Origin: Pseudomonas syringae pv. cilantro
GTDB taxonomy: Bacteria > Pseudomonadota > Gammaproteobacteria > Pseudomonadales > Pseudomonadaceae
Direction: 5' to 3'
Assembly (NCBI RefSeq): GCF_001293775.1
Contig: NZ_LGLN01000056.1
Coordinates: 1-49,544, forward strand
Length of the DNA: 49,544 nt
The notes beneath the pieces were generated by a model. It saw only the letters and a list, made by a program, of their open reading frames with translations. It was not told the origin of the DNA and searched no databases. Each line of letters opens with the position of its first letter. Position 1 is the stretch's first letter. The translations under genes were made by a program, and so were the position numbers. This document shows positions 1 through 16,076 of this stretch, one piece after another.

Positions 1-42
1 GTAGTGTGGGGTTTCCCCATGTGAGAGTAGGTCATCGTCAAG
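1..42 (+). rRNA. rrf: 5S ribosomal RNA, 3' end only
   Basis: The first 42 bases match the 3' part of gammaproteobacterial 5S rRNA: the GGGGTTTCCCC helix, GAGAGTAGG, and the closing strand GTCATCGTCAAG. The gene begins before the window, so an rrn operon reading in the + direction lies just upstream. The exact 3' end is approximate. Confidence 0.9.
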
Positions 43-52
43 ATTAAATTCC

Positions 53-94
53 AAAAACCCTCATCGCTCACGCGTTGAGGGTTTTTGTTTTTTT
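53..94 (+). terminator. Rho-independent terminator of the rrn operon
   Basis: An 11-bp perfect stem (53-63 with 76-86) closed by a 12-base loop is followed by a T-rich run to 94. It lies directly after the 5S rRNA, where the rrn transcript should end. Confidence 0.9.
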
Positions 95-176
95 GGGCGC
101 AGAAAACCTGTTTTCGTTTCTATGCACCATGCTCCTGCATGGCTATGATGCGTGCCTTATTGCCGGGCGATTCTAA

Positions 177-1136
177 ATGCTGACCTTGTTAAAGCTTCTT
201 GCCGATGGTGCGTTTCATTCCGGACAGGCTCTGGGTGAAGTGCTCGGTGTGAGTCGTAGTGCTGTATGGAAGCAGCTTCAACAGCTTGAAGCTGAGCTGG
301 GAATTGAATTTCATAAAGTGCGTGGCCGTGGCTACCGGCTGGCGACGCCTATCTCTCTTTTGAGTCCTTCTGCCATTACCCAATCTGGACTTCCCGCAGG
401 CTGGACTGTTCGTACTTATGATTCCATCGATTCAACCAACGCCGAGGCTGCGCGGTTGATTGCTGAAGGTATCTCCATGCCGCTTTTGGTGCTCGCCGAA
501 CAGCAGACCTCAGGCCGGGGGAGGCGTGGCCGAAAGTGGGTGAGCCCCTTTGCGGAAAATCTTTATTACAGCGTGGTTTTGCGCATTGACGGCGGAATGC
601 GCCAGCTCGAAGGCATCAGCTTGCTGGTAGGACTGGCAGTGATGAATGTCTTGCGCGATCTCGGCGTGTCAGGTGCTGGCCTTAAATGGCCTAATGATGT
701 GCTGGTCGGCAAGCAGAAAATTGCCGGTATTCTTCTCGAGCTGATCGGTGATCCTGCTGACGTCTGCCATGTGATTATCGGTATAGGTGTGAACGTGAAT
801 ATGCAGGCCTCGACTGAAGTGGACCAGTCATGGACATCCATCCGTCTCGAAACAGGAAGCCTCGCTGATCGCAATGATGTAGCGGCCCGTATAAGCACCA
901 GGCTGGACGCCCTCCTTCATGTGCATCGTGACAAAGGCTTTGCCGCATTTCGGGAAGATTGGGAGCGTGGCCATCTATGGCAGGGTGCTGCTGTCACGCT
1001 GCTTTCAGGCGTCCAGACGGTCGAAGGTGTGGTGCTGGGGGTCGACTTGCTCGGCGCTCTAAGGCTGGAAATCAATGGTGTGGAAAAGAGCTTTAGCGGT
1101 GGTGAGCTCAGCCTGAGGTTGCGCGATGATTCTTGA
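177..1136 (+). CDS. birA: Bifunctional biotin-[acetyl-CoA carboxylase] ligase / biotin operon repressor BirA
   Basis: Cytoplasmic enzyme that makes biotinyl-5'-AMP and transfers biotin to the carrier protein of acetyl-CoA carboxylase; the family also represses biotin synthesis. The 319 residues match the family length. An N-terminal winged helix (about 1-60, with the recognition-helix run [11 protein letters not shown]) marks the repressor-type BirA. The catalytic biotin-binding loop GRGRRGR is at 113-119 and the KWPNDV motif at 170-175. The ATG at 177 is the only start that keeps the whole helix-turn-helix. The 3' end overlaps coaX by 11 bases, so the two are probably cotranscribed, as in other pseudomonads. 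Confidence 0.96.
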   Translation: MLTLLKLLADGAFHSGQALGEVLGVSRSAVWKQLQQLEAELGIEFHKVRGRGYRLATPISLLSPSAITQSGLPAGWTVRTYDSIDSTNAEAARLIAEGISMPLLVLAEQQTSGRGRRGRKWVSPFAENLYYSVVLRIDGGMRQLEGISLLVGLAVMNVLRDLGVSGAGLKWPNDVLVGKQKIAGILLELIGDPADVCHVIIGIGVNVNMQASTEVDQSWTSIRLETGSLADRNDVAARISTRLDALLHVHRDKGFAAFREDWERGHLWQGAAVTLLSGVQTVEGVVLGVDLLGALRLEINGVEKSFSGGELSLRLRDDS

Positions 1137-1875
1137 ACTCGATTGTGGCAACAGCTTCATCAAGTGGCGCGTCATGGGAACTGACGGTACATCACTGTTG
1201 AGCGGTGGCGTTGTTGACTCGGACCAAGCCCTGTTGGAGCAACTGGGCAGTTTGGCGAGTGTAGAAGTGACTGGCTGTCGGCTCGTCAGTGTTCGCAGTT
1301 CTGAGGAGACCGACGAACTGGTGTCTGCGTTGACTGCTGCTCTGGCGATATCGCCCGTACGTGCGTTGCCCGCGCGCGAGCTTGCGGGCGTGACCAATGG
1401 CTATGATGACTACATGCGTCTTGGGCTGGATCGCTGGCTTGCTTTCGTGGGTGCATACACCATCGTCCGAAATGCATGCATGGTGATTGATCTGGGTACT
1501 GCAGTCACGTCGGACTTCGTTGACGCCCAAGGGCAGCACCTCGGCGGTTTCATATGCCCTGGCATGCCGTTGATGCGCAGTGAGTTGCGAACCCATACCC
1601 GGCGTATCAGGTATAACGACACCGAAGCTGAAAAAGCGCTTGTTCGGCTCGTCCCGGGGCGGGCTACGGCTGAAGCCGTAGAGCGAGGATGTTCGTTGAT
1701 GCTGCGCGGTTTTGTTCTGACTCAGCTCGAAATAGCACGCGGGTATTGGGGGGATGACTTTACTGTCTTCGTGACCGGAGGAGACGCTCCTCTGGTTTCT
1801 GATGTCGTACCAGGAGCGCGCGTGGTGCCCGATCTGATATTCGTTGGCCTGGCTCTCGCTTGCCCTTTGCGTTGA
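1126..1875 (+). CDS. coaX: Type III pantothenate kinase CoaX
   Basis: Phosphorylates pantothenate with ATP, the first step of coenzyme A synthesis; type III kinases belong to the ASKHA fold and are not feedback-inhibited by CoA. The 249 residues show the family landmarks: the phosphate-binding loop [10 protein letters not shown] at 5-14, the substrate region LGLDRW at 99-104, DLGTAVTSD at 122-130, GGFICPG at 140-146, and the C-terminal TGGDA at about 217-221. It starts inside the birA 3' end and is followed after 7 bases by the SPOR gene. The three form one probable operon. Confidence 0.95.
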   Translation: MILELDCGNSFIKWRVMGTDGTSLLSGGVVDSDQALLEQLGSLASVEVTGCRLVSVRSSEETDELVSALTAALAISPVRALPARELAGVTNGYDDYMRLGLDRWLAFVGAYTIVRNACMVIDLGTAVTSDFVDAQGQHLGGFICPGMPLMRSELRTHTRRIRYNDTEAEKALVRLVPGRATAEAVERGCSLMLRGFVLTQLEIARGYWGDDFTVFVTGGDAPLVSDVVPGARVVPDLIFVGLALACPLR

Positions 1876-1882
1876 GGTCTTT

Positions 1883-2311
1883 ATGCGTTGGTTATTTCTT
1901 CTGCTGTTGATGCTCAATGGCTTCTACTACGTGTGGCACCAGCAGGAAGCGCCGCTCAAGGCCAAACAGATCATGCCTTTATCGCTTAATCGGGCTCCGC
2001 AGCAGGATATCCGCCTGCTGAGTGAGTCCGACGCGGGGCACTCGTCGCGCGATGTCGACAGCAATTGCCTGTATCTGGGTGGGCTTGCGCGGCAGGAAGA
2101 TGTGCGCATGGTTGAGCAGCGCCTGAACAGCCTTGATATTCAGTCGAAATTTCAGGTGCAGCAGGTGAATGGCTCTGTCGTGTACTGGGTAAAAATTGCC
2201 CCGGAAAGCAGGCGTCTGGTGGAGTCTGATCTGATCACTCAGATGGGCAAGGATTTCCCGCAATTAAAAAATCAAATAATGTCGTGCGAGGGCATTGCAA
2301 CTACGCAGTAG
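1883..2311 (+). CDS. Small membrane-anchored SPOR-domain protein
   Basis: A 142-residue protein with a single hydrophobic segment at about 3-17 (LLLLMLNGFYYVW) and a C-terminal domain of about 75 residues beginning at CLYLGGL that resembles the SPOR peptidoglycan-binding fold. The frame is open back to 1844. I chose the ATG at 1883 because it follows a GAGG ribosome site at the end of coaX and starts directly with the membrane anchor. SPOR proteins bind denuded septal peptidoglycan, but a division role here is inference. A gene of this kind regularly follows coaX in Pseudomonas. Confidence 0.8.
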   Translation: MRWLFLLLLMLNGFYYVWHQQEAPLKAKQIMPLSLNRAPQQDIRLLSESDAGHSSRDVDSNCLYLGGLARQEDVRMVEQRLNSLDIQSKFQVQQVNGSVVYWVKIAPESRRLVESDLITQMGKDFPQLKNQIMSCEGIATTQ

Positions 2312-2411
2312 TTTACATAGAATGGCGCCCGCTTCGCAGCGAGCTGAAAATCTTGCGAACGGAGTGGAAGTTGTCAACGCATGTAACCTCAGGTTTTTAA
2401 TGAGAAAAAGG

Positions 2412-2440
2412 TTGACAGAAGGGTAGCATGAGTTGAGAAT
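2412..2440 (+). promoter_or_regulatory. Sigma-70 promoter of the tRNA Tyr-Gly-Thr array
   Basis: Consensus -35 TTGACA (2412-2417), a 17-bp spacer and -10 GAGAAT (2435-2440) stand 13 bases before tRNA-Tyr. They are followed by a GC-rich stretch (GCTGCC) of the kind seen in stringently controlled stable-RNA promoters. Confidence 0.8.
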
Positions 2441-2453
2441 GCTGCCTCGCTTA

Positions 2454-2538
<85 letters not shown>

Positions 2539-2562
2539 GATTTAGCGCAAGCTGCAAATTGC

Positions 2563-2636
<74 letters not shown>

Positions 2637-2662
2637 AGCTTGCAGCTTATGCATTGTGTTTT

Positions 2663-2738
2663 GCTCTTGTAGCTCAGTTGGTAGAGCACACCCTTGGTAA
2701 GGGTGAGGTCAGCGGTTCAAATCCGCTCAGGAGCTCCA
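2663..2738 (+). tRNA. tRNA-Thr (anticodon GGT)
   Basis: A 76-base cloverleaf with acceptor GCTCTTG pairing (one wobble) with CAGGAGC and CCA encoded. The loop TTGGTAA carries GGT at 2696-2698. In P. aeruginosa this tRNA leads into tufB, but here a terminator follows. Confidence 0.97.
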
Positions 2739-2743
2739 TTGCT

Positions 2744-2776
2744 AAAGGCAGATATGAAAATATCTGCCTTTGTTTT
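2744..2776 (+). terminator. Terminator after tRNA-Thr
   Basis: A perfect 11-bp stem (2744-2754 with 2761-2771) around a 6-base loop is followed by TGTTTT. It ends the Tyr-Gly-Thr tRNA transcript exactly where a tuf gene stands in some relatives. Confidence 0.85.
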
Positions 2777-2855
2777 AGGTGGGTCGGCCTTACTTGATCT
2801 GCCTGATGCTTTGTTCGGTTTCTGCTTTTGGGGCAGAGGTGTGCTGAATGAAGTG

Positions 2856-2884
2856 TTGAAAAACTCTCGTCAGGTCCGCATAAT
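2856..2884 (+). promoter_or_regulatory. Sigma-70 promoter of trpT-secE-nusG
   Basis: -35 TTGAAA (2856-2861), a 17-bp spacer and -10 CATAAT (2879-2884) are followed by the GC-rich GGTCGGCC, 21 bases before tRNA-Trp. It supplies the promoter needed because the preceding transcript terminates at about 2776. Confidence 0.75.
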
Positions 2885-2905
2885 GGTCGGCCTGATTTCG
2901 CTTTT

Positions 2906-2981
2906 AGGTCAGTAGCTCAATTGGCAGAGCGACGGTCTCCAAAACCGTAGGTTGGGGGTTCGATTCCCTCCTGACCTGCCA
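2906..2981 (+). tRNA. tRNA-Trp (anticodon CCA)
   Basis: A 76-base cloverleaf with acceptor AGGTCAG pairing with CTGACCT and GCCA at the end. The loop TCTCCAAAA contains anticodon CCA at 2939-2941. It lies 46 bases before secE and is probably on the same transcript. Confidence 0.97.
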
Positions 2982-3027
2982 GATTCCCTAGATGTAATCT
3001 GGCTTTCTTTTCACAGGATCTCCGTAG

Positions 3028-3396
3028 ATGAATCCCAAGGCTGAAGCATCAGACTCTCGCTTTGACTTGCTGAAATGGCTCCTGGTGGTCGTTTTGGTTG
3101 TCGTGGGTGTCGTCGGTAATCAGTATTATTCTGCTGAGCCGATCCTGTACCGTGTTCTCGCTCTCCTTGTGATTGCCGCTGCCGCTGCCTTCGTAGCGCT
3201 GCAGACGGGTAAAGGTAAGGCTTTCTTCGTTTTGGCGAAAGAAGCTCGCGCTGAGATTCGTAAAGTCGTATGGCCTACTCGCCAAGAAACCACGCAAACC
3301 ACTCTGATTGTTGTGGCTGTTGTGTTGGTTATGGCGTTGCTGTTGTGGGGGCTAGATTCCCTGCTCGGCTGGCTTGTTTCCTTGATAGTTGGCTAA
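3028..3396 (+). CDS. secE: Protein translocase subunit SecE
   Basis: Inner-membrane clamp of the SecYEG channel. The 122 residues show three hydrophobic segments (about 14-32, 39-57 and 92-119), as in gammaproteobacterial SecE. The conserved amphipathic cytoplasmic run with EIRKVVWPTRQE lies at about 76-88, before the last membrane helix, and is the signature of the family. It follows tRNA-Trp and precedes nusG by 9 bases, the standard secE-nusG pair. Confidence 0.96.
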   Translation: MNPKAEASDSRFDLLKWLLVVVLVVVGVVGNQYYSAEPILYRVLALLVIAAAAAFVALQTGKGKAFFVLAKEARAEIRKVVWPTRQETTQTTLIVVAVVLVMALLLWGLDSLLGWLVSLIVG

Positions 3397-3405
3397 GGGT
3401 GTCCC

Positions 3406-3939
3406 GTGGCTAAGCGTTGGTACGTAGTGCATGCTTACTCGGGTTACGAGAAGCATGTTATGCGCTCGTTGGTCGAGCGTGTGAAGCTGGCAGGCATGGA
3501 AGATGGCTTCGGCGAAATTCTGGTTCCCACTGAAGAAGTGGTTGAAATGCGTAATGGCCAGAAGCGGAAAAGTGAGCGCAAATTCTTCCCGGGTTACGTG
3601 CTTGTTCAGATGGACATGAATGAGGGTACTTGGCACTTGGTCAAGGATACCCCGCGTGTCATGGGCTTCATTGGCGGTACTGCCGATAAGCCAGCACCGA
3701 TCACTGACAAGGAAGCAGAAGCGATTCTGCGCCGTGTTGCTGACGGTAGCGATAAACCGAAGCCAAAAACACTGTTCGAGCCGGGTGAGGTTGTACGTGT
3801 CACTGACGGTCCGTTCGCTGATTTTAACGGTACGGTTGAAGAAGTTAACTACGAAAAGAGCCGTATCCAGGTGGCGGTGCTCATTTTCGGACGTTCTACT
3901 CCGGTAGAGCTAGAGTTCAGCCAGGTCGAAAAGGTCTAG
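3406..3939 (+). CDS. nusG: Transcription termination/antitermination factor NusG
   Basis: Binds RNA polymerase and links it to Rho or, through S10, to the leading ribosome. The 177 residues comprise the NGN domain (about 3-115) and a KOW domain (about 125-157, with [17 protein letters not shown]). The start is GTG at 3406, giving the usual [14 protein letters not shown]-terminus. It lies 9 bases after secE and ahead of a strong terminator, so trpT-secE-nusG is a separate unit from rplK. Confidence 0.97.
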   Translation: MAKRWYVVHAYSGYEKHVMRSLVERVKLAGMEDGFGEILVPTEEVVEMRNGQKRKSERKFFPGYVLVQMDMNEGTWHLVKDTPRVMGFIGGTADKPAPITDKEAEAILRRVADGSDKPKPKTLFEPGEVVRVTDGPFADFNGTVEEVNYEKSRIQVAVLIFGRSTPVELEFSQVEKV

Positions 3940-3957
3940 CTGATCTGCAATCCCATA

Positions 3958-3986
3958 CCCCGCAGCCTTAGGCTGTGGGGTTTTTT
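3958..3986 (+). terminator. Terminator after nusG
   Basis: A 10-bp stem (3958-3967 with 3971-3980, one G-T pair), a 3-base loop TTA and six T residues. This is a canonical strong intrinsic terminator. Confidence 0.93.
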
Positions 3987-4013
3987 CGTCACTGGGATAT
4001 ACGCGTAAGTAAC

Positions 4014-4042
4014 CGGGGAGCCTTTATTGGCGCTTGAACCCG
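4014..4042 (+). promoter_or_regulatory. Candidate L1-binding autoregulatory leader of rplKA
   Basis: Between the nusG terminator and rplK, an imperfect hairpin pairs CGGG with CCCG around an inner GAGCC/GGCGCT element. Its position and shape fit the rRNA-mimicking site through which L1 represses rplK-rplA in enterobacteria. The assignment is by position and general form only. Confidence 0.4.
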
Positions 4043-4057
4043 TAATTGGAGTGCCTC

Positions 4058-4489
4058 ATGGCCAAGAAGATAACCGCATACATCAAGCTGCAAGTGAAAG
4101 CCGCTCATGCTAACCCTAGCCCGCCAGTTGGTCCTGCTCTGGGTCAGCACGGTGTGAATATCATGGAATTCTGCAAAGCGTTCAACGCCCGTACTCAGGG
4201 TATTGAGCAAGGTCTGCCGACTCCAGTGATCATCACTGTATACAGCGACCGTAGCTTCACTTTCGAAACAAAAAGTACCCCTGCATCGGTTCTGCTGAAG
4301 AAAGCTGCAGGCTTGACCAGCGGCTCGGCTCGCCCGAACACCGTTAAAGTTGGCACCGTGACTCGTGCTCAGCTGGAAGATATCGCTAAAGCAAAAAATG
4401 CGGATCTGACTGCAGCTGACATGGAAGCGGCCGTGCGTACCATCGCCGGTTCCGCTCGTAGCATGGGCCTTAACGTGGAGGGTGTGTAA
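4058..4489 (+). CDS. rplK: 50S ribosomal protein L11
   Basis: Stalk-base protein that binds 23S rRNA at the GTPase-associated centre and is needed for RelA stimulation. The 143 residues show the proline-rich N-terminal hinge [20 protein letters not shown] and the C-terminal rRNA-binding region. The frame is open from 4046, but the ATG at 4058 gives the family N-terminus [10 protein letters not shown] and has GGAG 8 bases upstream. Its stop overlaps the rplA start by one base. Confidence 0.97.
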   Translation: MAKKITAYIKLQVKAAHANPSPPVGPALGQHGVNIMEFCKAFNARTQGIEQGLPTPVIITVYSDRSFTFETKSTPASVLLKKAAGLTSGSARPNTVKVGTVTRAQLEDIAKAKNADLTAADMEAAVRTIAGSARSMGLNVEGV

Positions 4490-5184
4490 TGGCTAAGCTG
4501 ACCAAGCGCCAAAAGGCAATCGCCAGCAAAATCGAAGCTGGCAAGTCTTACAATTTTGTAGACGCTGCTGCTCTGCTGGCTGAGCTGTCGACTGTCAAGT
4601 TCAGCGAGTCTGTAGACGTTGCTGTCAACCTGGGCGTTGATCCTCGTAAATCCGATCAGGTTGTTCGTAGCGCTACCGTACTGCCGCACGGCACCGGTAA
4701 AACTGTACGCGTTGCAGTTTTCACCCAGGGCCCTGCTGCTGAAGCTGCTCTGGCTGCTGGTGCTGATCGCGTTGGTATGGACGATCTGGCTGCCGAAATG
4801 AAAGCTGGCGATCTGAACTATGACGTCGTTATCGCTTCTCCTGATGCGATGCGTGTTGTAGGTCAATTGGGTCAGATTCTCGGTCCTCGCGGCCTGATGC
4901 CTAACCCGAAAGTCGGCACTGTTACTCCTGACGTGGCTAACGCTGTCAAGAACGCCAAGGCTGGTCAGGTTCGTTATCGCACCGACAAAAACGGCATCAT
5001 CCACACTTCCGTTGGCAAGGTCGGTTTCGACGTTGTCAAGCTTAAGGAAAACGTTGAAGCCCTGATCGCTGATCTGAAGCGTATCAAGCCAGCTTCCTCG
5101 AAAGGTATTTATGTCAAGCGCATCACCCTGAGCACCACCATGGGCCCGGGCCTGGTCATCGACCAGGGTTCGCTGGAAGCGTAA
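4489..5184 (+). CDS. rplA: 50S ribosomal protein L1
   Basis: Builds the L1 stalk that moves deacylated tRNA out of the E site, and acts as translational repressor of the rplK-rplA message in the family. The 231 residues include the conserved segment [14 protein letters not shown] (at about 129-142) and the typical N-terminus [11 protein letters not shown]. The TAATG overlap with rplK indicates translational coupling. Confidence 0.97.
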   Translation: MAKLTKRQKAIASKIEAGKSYNFVDAAALLAELSTVKFSESVDVAVNLGVDPRKSDQVVRSATVLPHGTGKTVRVAVFTQGPAAEAALAAGADRVGMDDLAAEMKAGDLNYDVVIASPDAMRVVGQLGQILGPRGLMPNPKVGTVTPDVANAVKNAKAGQVRYRTDKNGIIHTSVGKVGFDVVKLKENVEALIADLKRIKPASSKGIYVKRITLSTTMGPGLVIDQGSLEA

Positions 5185-5191
5185 GACAAAG

Positions 5192-5379
5192 CGGCATGGT
5201 TTTCCGTGCCGTTTGAAAGATTGGGGTCCCTGCCTGGCGGGGGCTATCCAAGACCGTAGGCGACGCAAGTCTTAAACCTCAAGCCTACGCAGATGGTGCT
5301 CCCGGTTCCTTACCGAATCAGACACCAAAACGACATCTGGCTTCGGTCGGATGAAACGGTAACAAGCAGGAGTTAAACC
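5192..5379 (+). promoter_or_regulatory. L10 leader: autoregulatory region before rplJ
   Basis: The gap between rplA and rplJ holds a hairpin (5192-5199 with 5204-5211) and then about 160 bases of folded leader containing CCGGTTCCTTACCGAATCAG and AAACGGTAAC close to the rplJ start. Length, position and partner gene fit the ribosomal protein L10 leader family, in which L10-(L12)4 binds and blocks translation of rplJL. The fold was judged by eye, not computed. Confidence 0.65.
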
Positions 5380-5380
5380 C

Positions 5381-5881
5381 GTGGCAATTAAACTCGAAGA
5401 CAAGAAGGCCATCGTCGCTGAAGTCAACGAGGCTGCCAAAGCTGGTCTGTCCGCTGTCGTGGCTGATGCCCGTGGTGTGACGGTTAGCGCTATGACCGGA
5501 CTCCGTAAAGAGGCTCGTGAAGCTGGCGTTTACGTACGCGTTGTACGTAACACCCTGCTCAAACGCGCTGTTGCTGACACTGAATTCAGTGTTCTCAACG
5601 ACGTGTTCACCGGCCCGACCTTGATCGCGTTCTCCAACGAACATCCTGGCGCTGCTGCCCGTTTGTTCAAGGAATTCTCGAAAGGTCAGGACAAGTTCGA
5701 GATCAAGGCAGCTGCGTTCGAGGGCAAGTTCCTCGCAGCTAATCAGATCGATGTACTGGCAAGCCTGCCGACCCGTAACGAAGCAATTTCTCAGCTGATG
5801 AGCGTGATTCAAGGCGCTACCAGCAAGTTGGCTCGTACTCTGGCGGCTGTTCGCGACCAAAAAGAAGCAGCTGCAGCCTAA
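5381..5881 (+). CDS. rplJ: 50S ribosomal protein L10
   Basis: Stalk base that binds 23S rRNA with its N-terminal domain and carries L7/L12 dimers on a C-terminal helix. The 166 residues start at GTG 5381 ([12 protein letters not shown]), preceded by CAGGAG. The N-terminal domain contains the conserved [10 protein letters not shown] and RNTLLKRAV runs, and the C-terminus ends in an alanine-rich tail. It is followed after 79 bases by rplL. Confidence 0.97.
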   Translation: MAIKLEDKKAIVAEVNEAAKAGLSAVVADARGVTVSAMTGLRKEAREAGVYVRVVRNTLLKRAVADTEFSVLNDVFTGPTLIAFSNEHPGAAARLFKEFSKGQDKFEIKAAAFEGKFLAANQIDVLASLPTRNEAISQLMSVIQGATSKLARTLAAVRDQKEAAAA

Positions 5882-5960
5882 GGCTGAGTCAGATCTTTTC
5901 GCGTATTTTTGTTTATTTTGATGGTCGCGTAGGCCGTCCCCCAATTCAGGAAATTGAGTC

Positions 5961-6326
5961 ATGTCCATCTCTCAAGACGATATCCTTAACGCCGTAGCTG
6001 AAATGTCCGTTCTGCAGGTTGTAGAGCTGATCAAGGCGTTCGAAGAGAAGTTCGGCGTTACTGCTGCTGCTGGCTCTGCCGGCCCAGCTGTTGCTGCAGC
6101 GGTTGTTGAAGAACAAACTGAATTCAACGTCATGCTGCTGGAAGCTGGCGAGAAGAAAGTTAACGTGATCAAGGCTGTACGTGAACTGACCGGTCTGGGC
6201 CTGAAAGAAGCCAAGGCAGTCGTTGACGGCGCTCCAGCCATGGTTCTGGAAGCTGTTGCCAAAGACGCAGCTGACAAAGCCAAAGCTACTCTGGAAGAAG
6301 CAGGCGCTAAAGTCGAGCTGAAATAA
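5961..6326 (+). CDS. rplL: 50S ribosomal protein L7/L12
   Basis: Flexible multicopy stalk protein that recruits and activates translational GTPases. In 121 residues it shows the N-terminal dimerisation helix (about 1-33), an alanine-rich hinge (about 35-51, [17 protein letters not shown]) and the globular factor-binding domain with [20 protein letters not shown]. It follows rplJ in one operon and precedes the rpoB attenuator. Confidence 0.97.
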   Translation: MSISQDDILNAVAEMSVLQVVELIKAFEEKFGVTAAAGSAGPAVAAAVVEEQTEFNVMLLEAGEKKVNVIKAVRELTGLGLKEAKAVVDGAPAMVLEAVAKDAADKAKATLEEAGAKVELK

Positions 6327-6372
6327 GCATCGATTTTGAGTGTCCAGCCCACGCGTTTAGCGAAAGGCTGAT

Positions 6373-6401
6373 GGCTGGTGGCTTTTGCCACCGGCCTTTT
6401 T
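6373..6401 (+). terminator. rplL-rpoB intergenic attenuator
   Basis: A 10-bp stem (6373-6382 with 6387-6396, one wobble) with loop TTTT and five T residues. It sits between rplL and rpoB without another visible promoter. By analogy with the enterobacterial rplL-rpoB attenuator it probably lets only part of the transcripts through, setting more ribosomal protein than polymerase. Confidence 0.8.
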
Positions 6402-6547
6402 CCGTTATAGACGATTGGCGCTGTCAACGTTTGTAACGTGCGGTATCCACCGATGGCGGTGGCGCAAACCAAAGGGTTTGCAAGATTTTCTGGCTGCTTC
6501 CGTCGGGAGGGAGCCAAACAAGCAGGTGACCAAGCTGGGGAACGCTG

Positions 6548-10621
<4,074 letters not shown>

Positions 10622-10684
10622 CACGTGACGTGAATCGGGGGCAGGGCGGTCATGCCTGCTCCCTGCTCCGCCAGGAGGAAAGCC

Positions 10685-14884
<4,200 letters not shown>

Positions 14885-14888
14885 GACC

Positions 14889-14959
14889 AAAGCCTCGGCA
14901 TTTTCATTCGGCAGGCAGCACATTTTGTGCTGTTTGCCAGACGAAGCGGCCGGGGCTTT
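14889..14959 (+). promoter_or_regulatory. Branched stem structure after rpoC
   Basis: An outer 11-bp stem (14889-14899 with 14949-14959, one wobble) encloses an inner hairpin built from GGCAGGCAGCACA and TGTGCTGTTTGCC. No clear T run follows, so it may be a weak or Rho-assisted end or a processing site between rpoC and rpsL rather than a standard terminator. Confidence 0.55.
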
Positions 14960-14962
14960 GTC

Positions 14963-14991
14963 TTGACTGGGGGCGGGATCCTCTTTAGACT
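14963..14991 (+). promoter_or_regulatory. Sigma-70 promoter of the str operon (rpsL)
   Basis: -35 TTGACT (14963-14968), a 17-bp spacer and -10 TAGACT (14986-14991) lie about 90 bases before rpsL and directly after the rpoC stem structure. Confidence 0.7.
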
Positions 14992-15081
14992 CTTGTACCC
15001 CTAAATTTGGCGGGGTCTGTGCCCTGTCATTTGCTTTTCTTGTAAGACAATAGCGTCGCAAGACAACAGTGGAGCTAGTAG

Positions 15082-15453
15082 ATGGCAACTATCAACCAGC
15101 TGGTACGTCAGCCGCGTAAGCGTATCGTCGAGAAATCCGACGTGCCTGCGCTGCAGAATTGCCCGCAACGTCGCGGTGTGTGCACTCGTGTGTATACCAC
15201 CACGCCGAAAAAACCTAACTCGGCATTGCGTAAAGTCTGCCGTGTGCGCCTGACCAACGGTTTCGAGGTTTCCTCGTACATCGGTGGTGAAGGTCACAAC
15301 CTGCAAGAGCACAGCGTGGTACTGATCCGTGGCGGTCGTGTAAAAGACTTGCCAGGTGTTCGTTATCACACCGTTCGTGGTTCTCTGGATACCTCCGGCG
15401 TTAAAGGCCGTAACCAGGGTCGCTCGAAATACGGTACCAAGAAGCCTAAGTAG
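15082..15453 (+). CDS. rpsL: 30S ribosomal protein S12
   Basis: Decoding-centre protein. In 123 residues it shows [15 protein letters not shown] and the loop [17 protein letters not shown]. The lysines K43 and K88 (initiator Met counted) that mutate in streptomycin resistance are wild type, and the aspartate normally methylthiolated by RimO follows K88. It opens the str operon rpsL-rpsG-fusA-tuf. Confidence 0.98.
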   Translation: MATINQLVRQPRKRIVEKSDVPALQNCPQRRGVCTRVYTTTPKKPNSALRKVCRVRLTNGFEVSSYIGGEGHNLQEHSVVLIRGGRVKDLPGVRYHTVRGSLDTSGVKGRNQGRSKYGTKKPK

Positions 15454-15554
15454 TCTTTGGCTTCTGTTTGAAATTGCAGATTTCTATTTTTCTGAGTCGA
15501 TAAGAGTAAGGTCGGGCGCATCCTTAGCAGGATGGTGGTCCCGAGCTAACCTGA

Positions 15555-16046
<492 letters not shown>

Positions 16047-16076
16047 TTTCAGCGTCACTAATTTTGCGAGGGCTTT

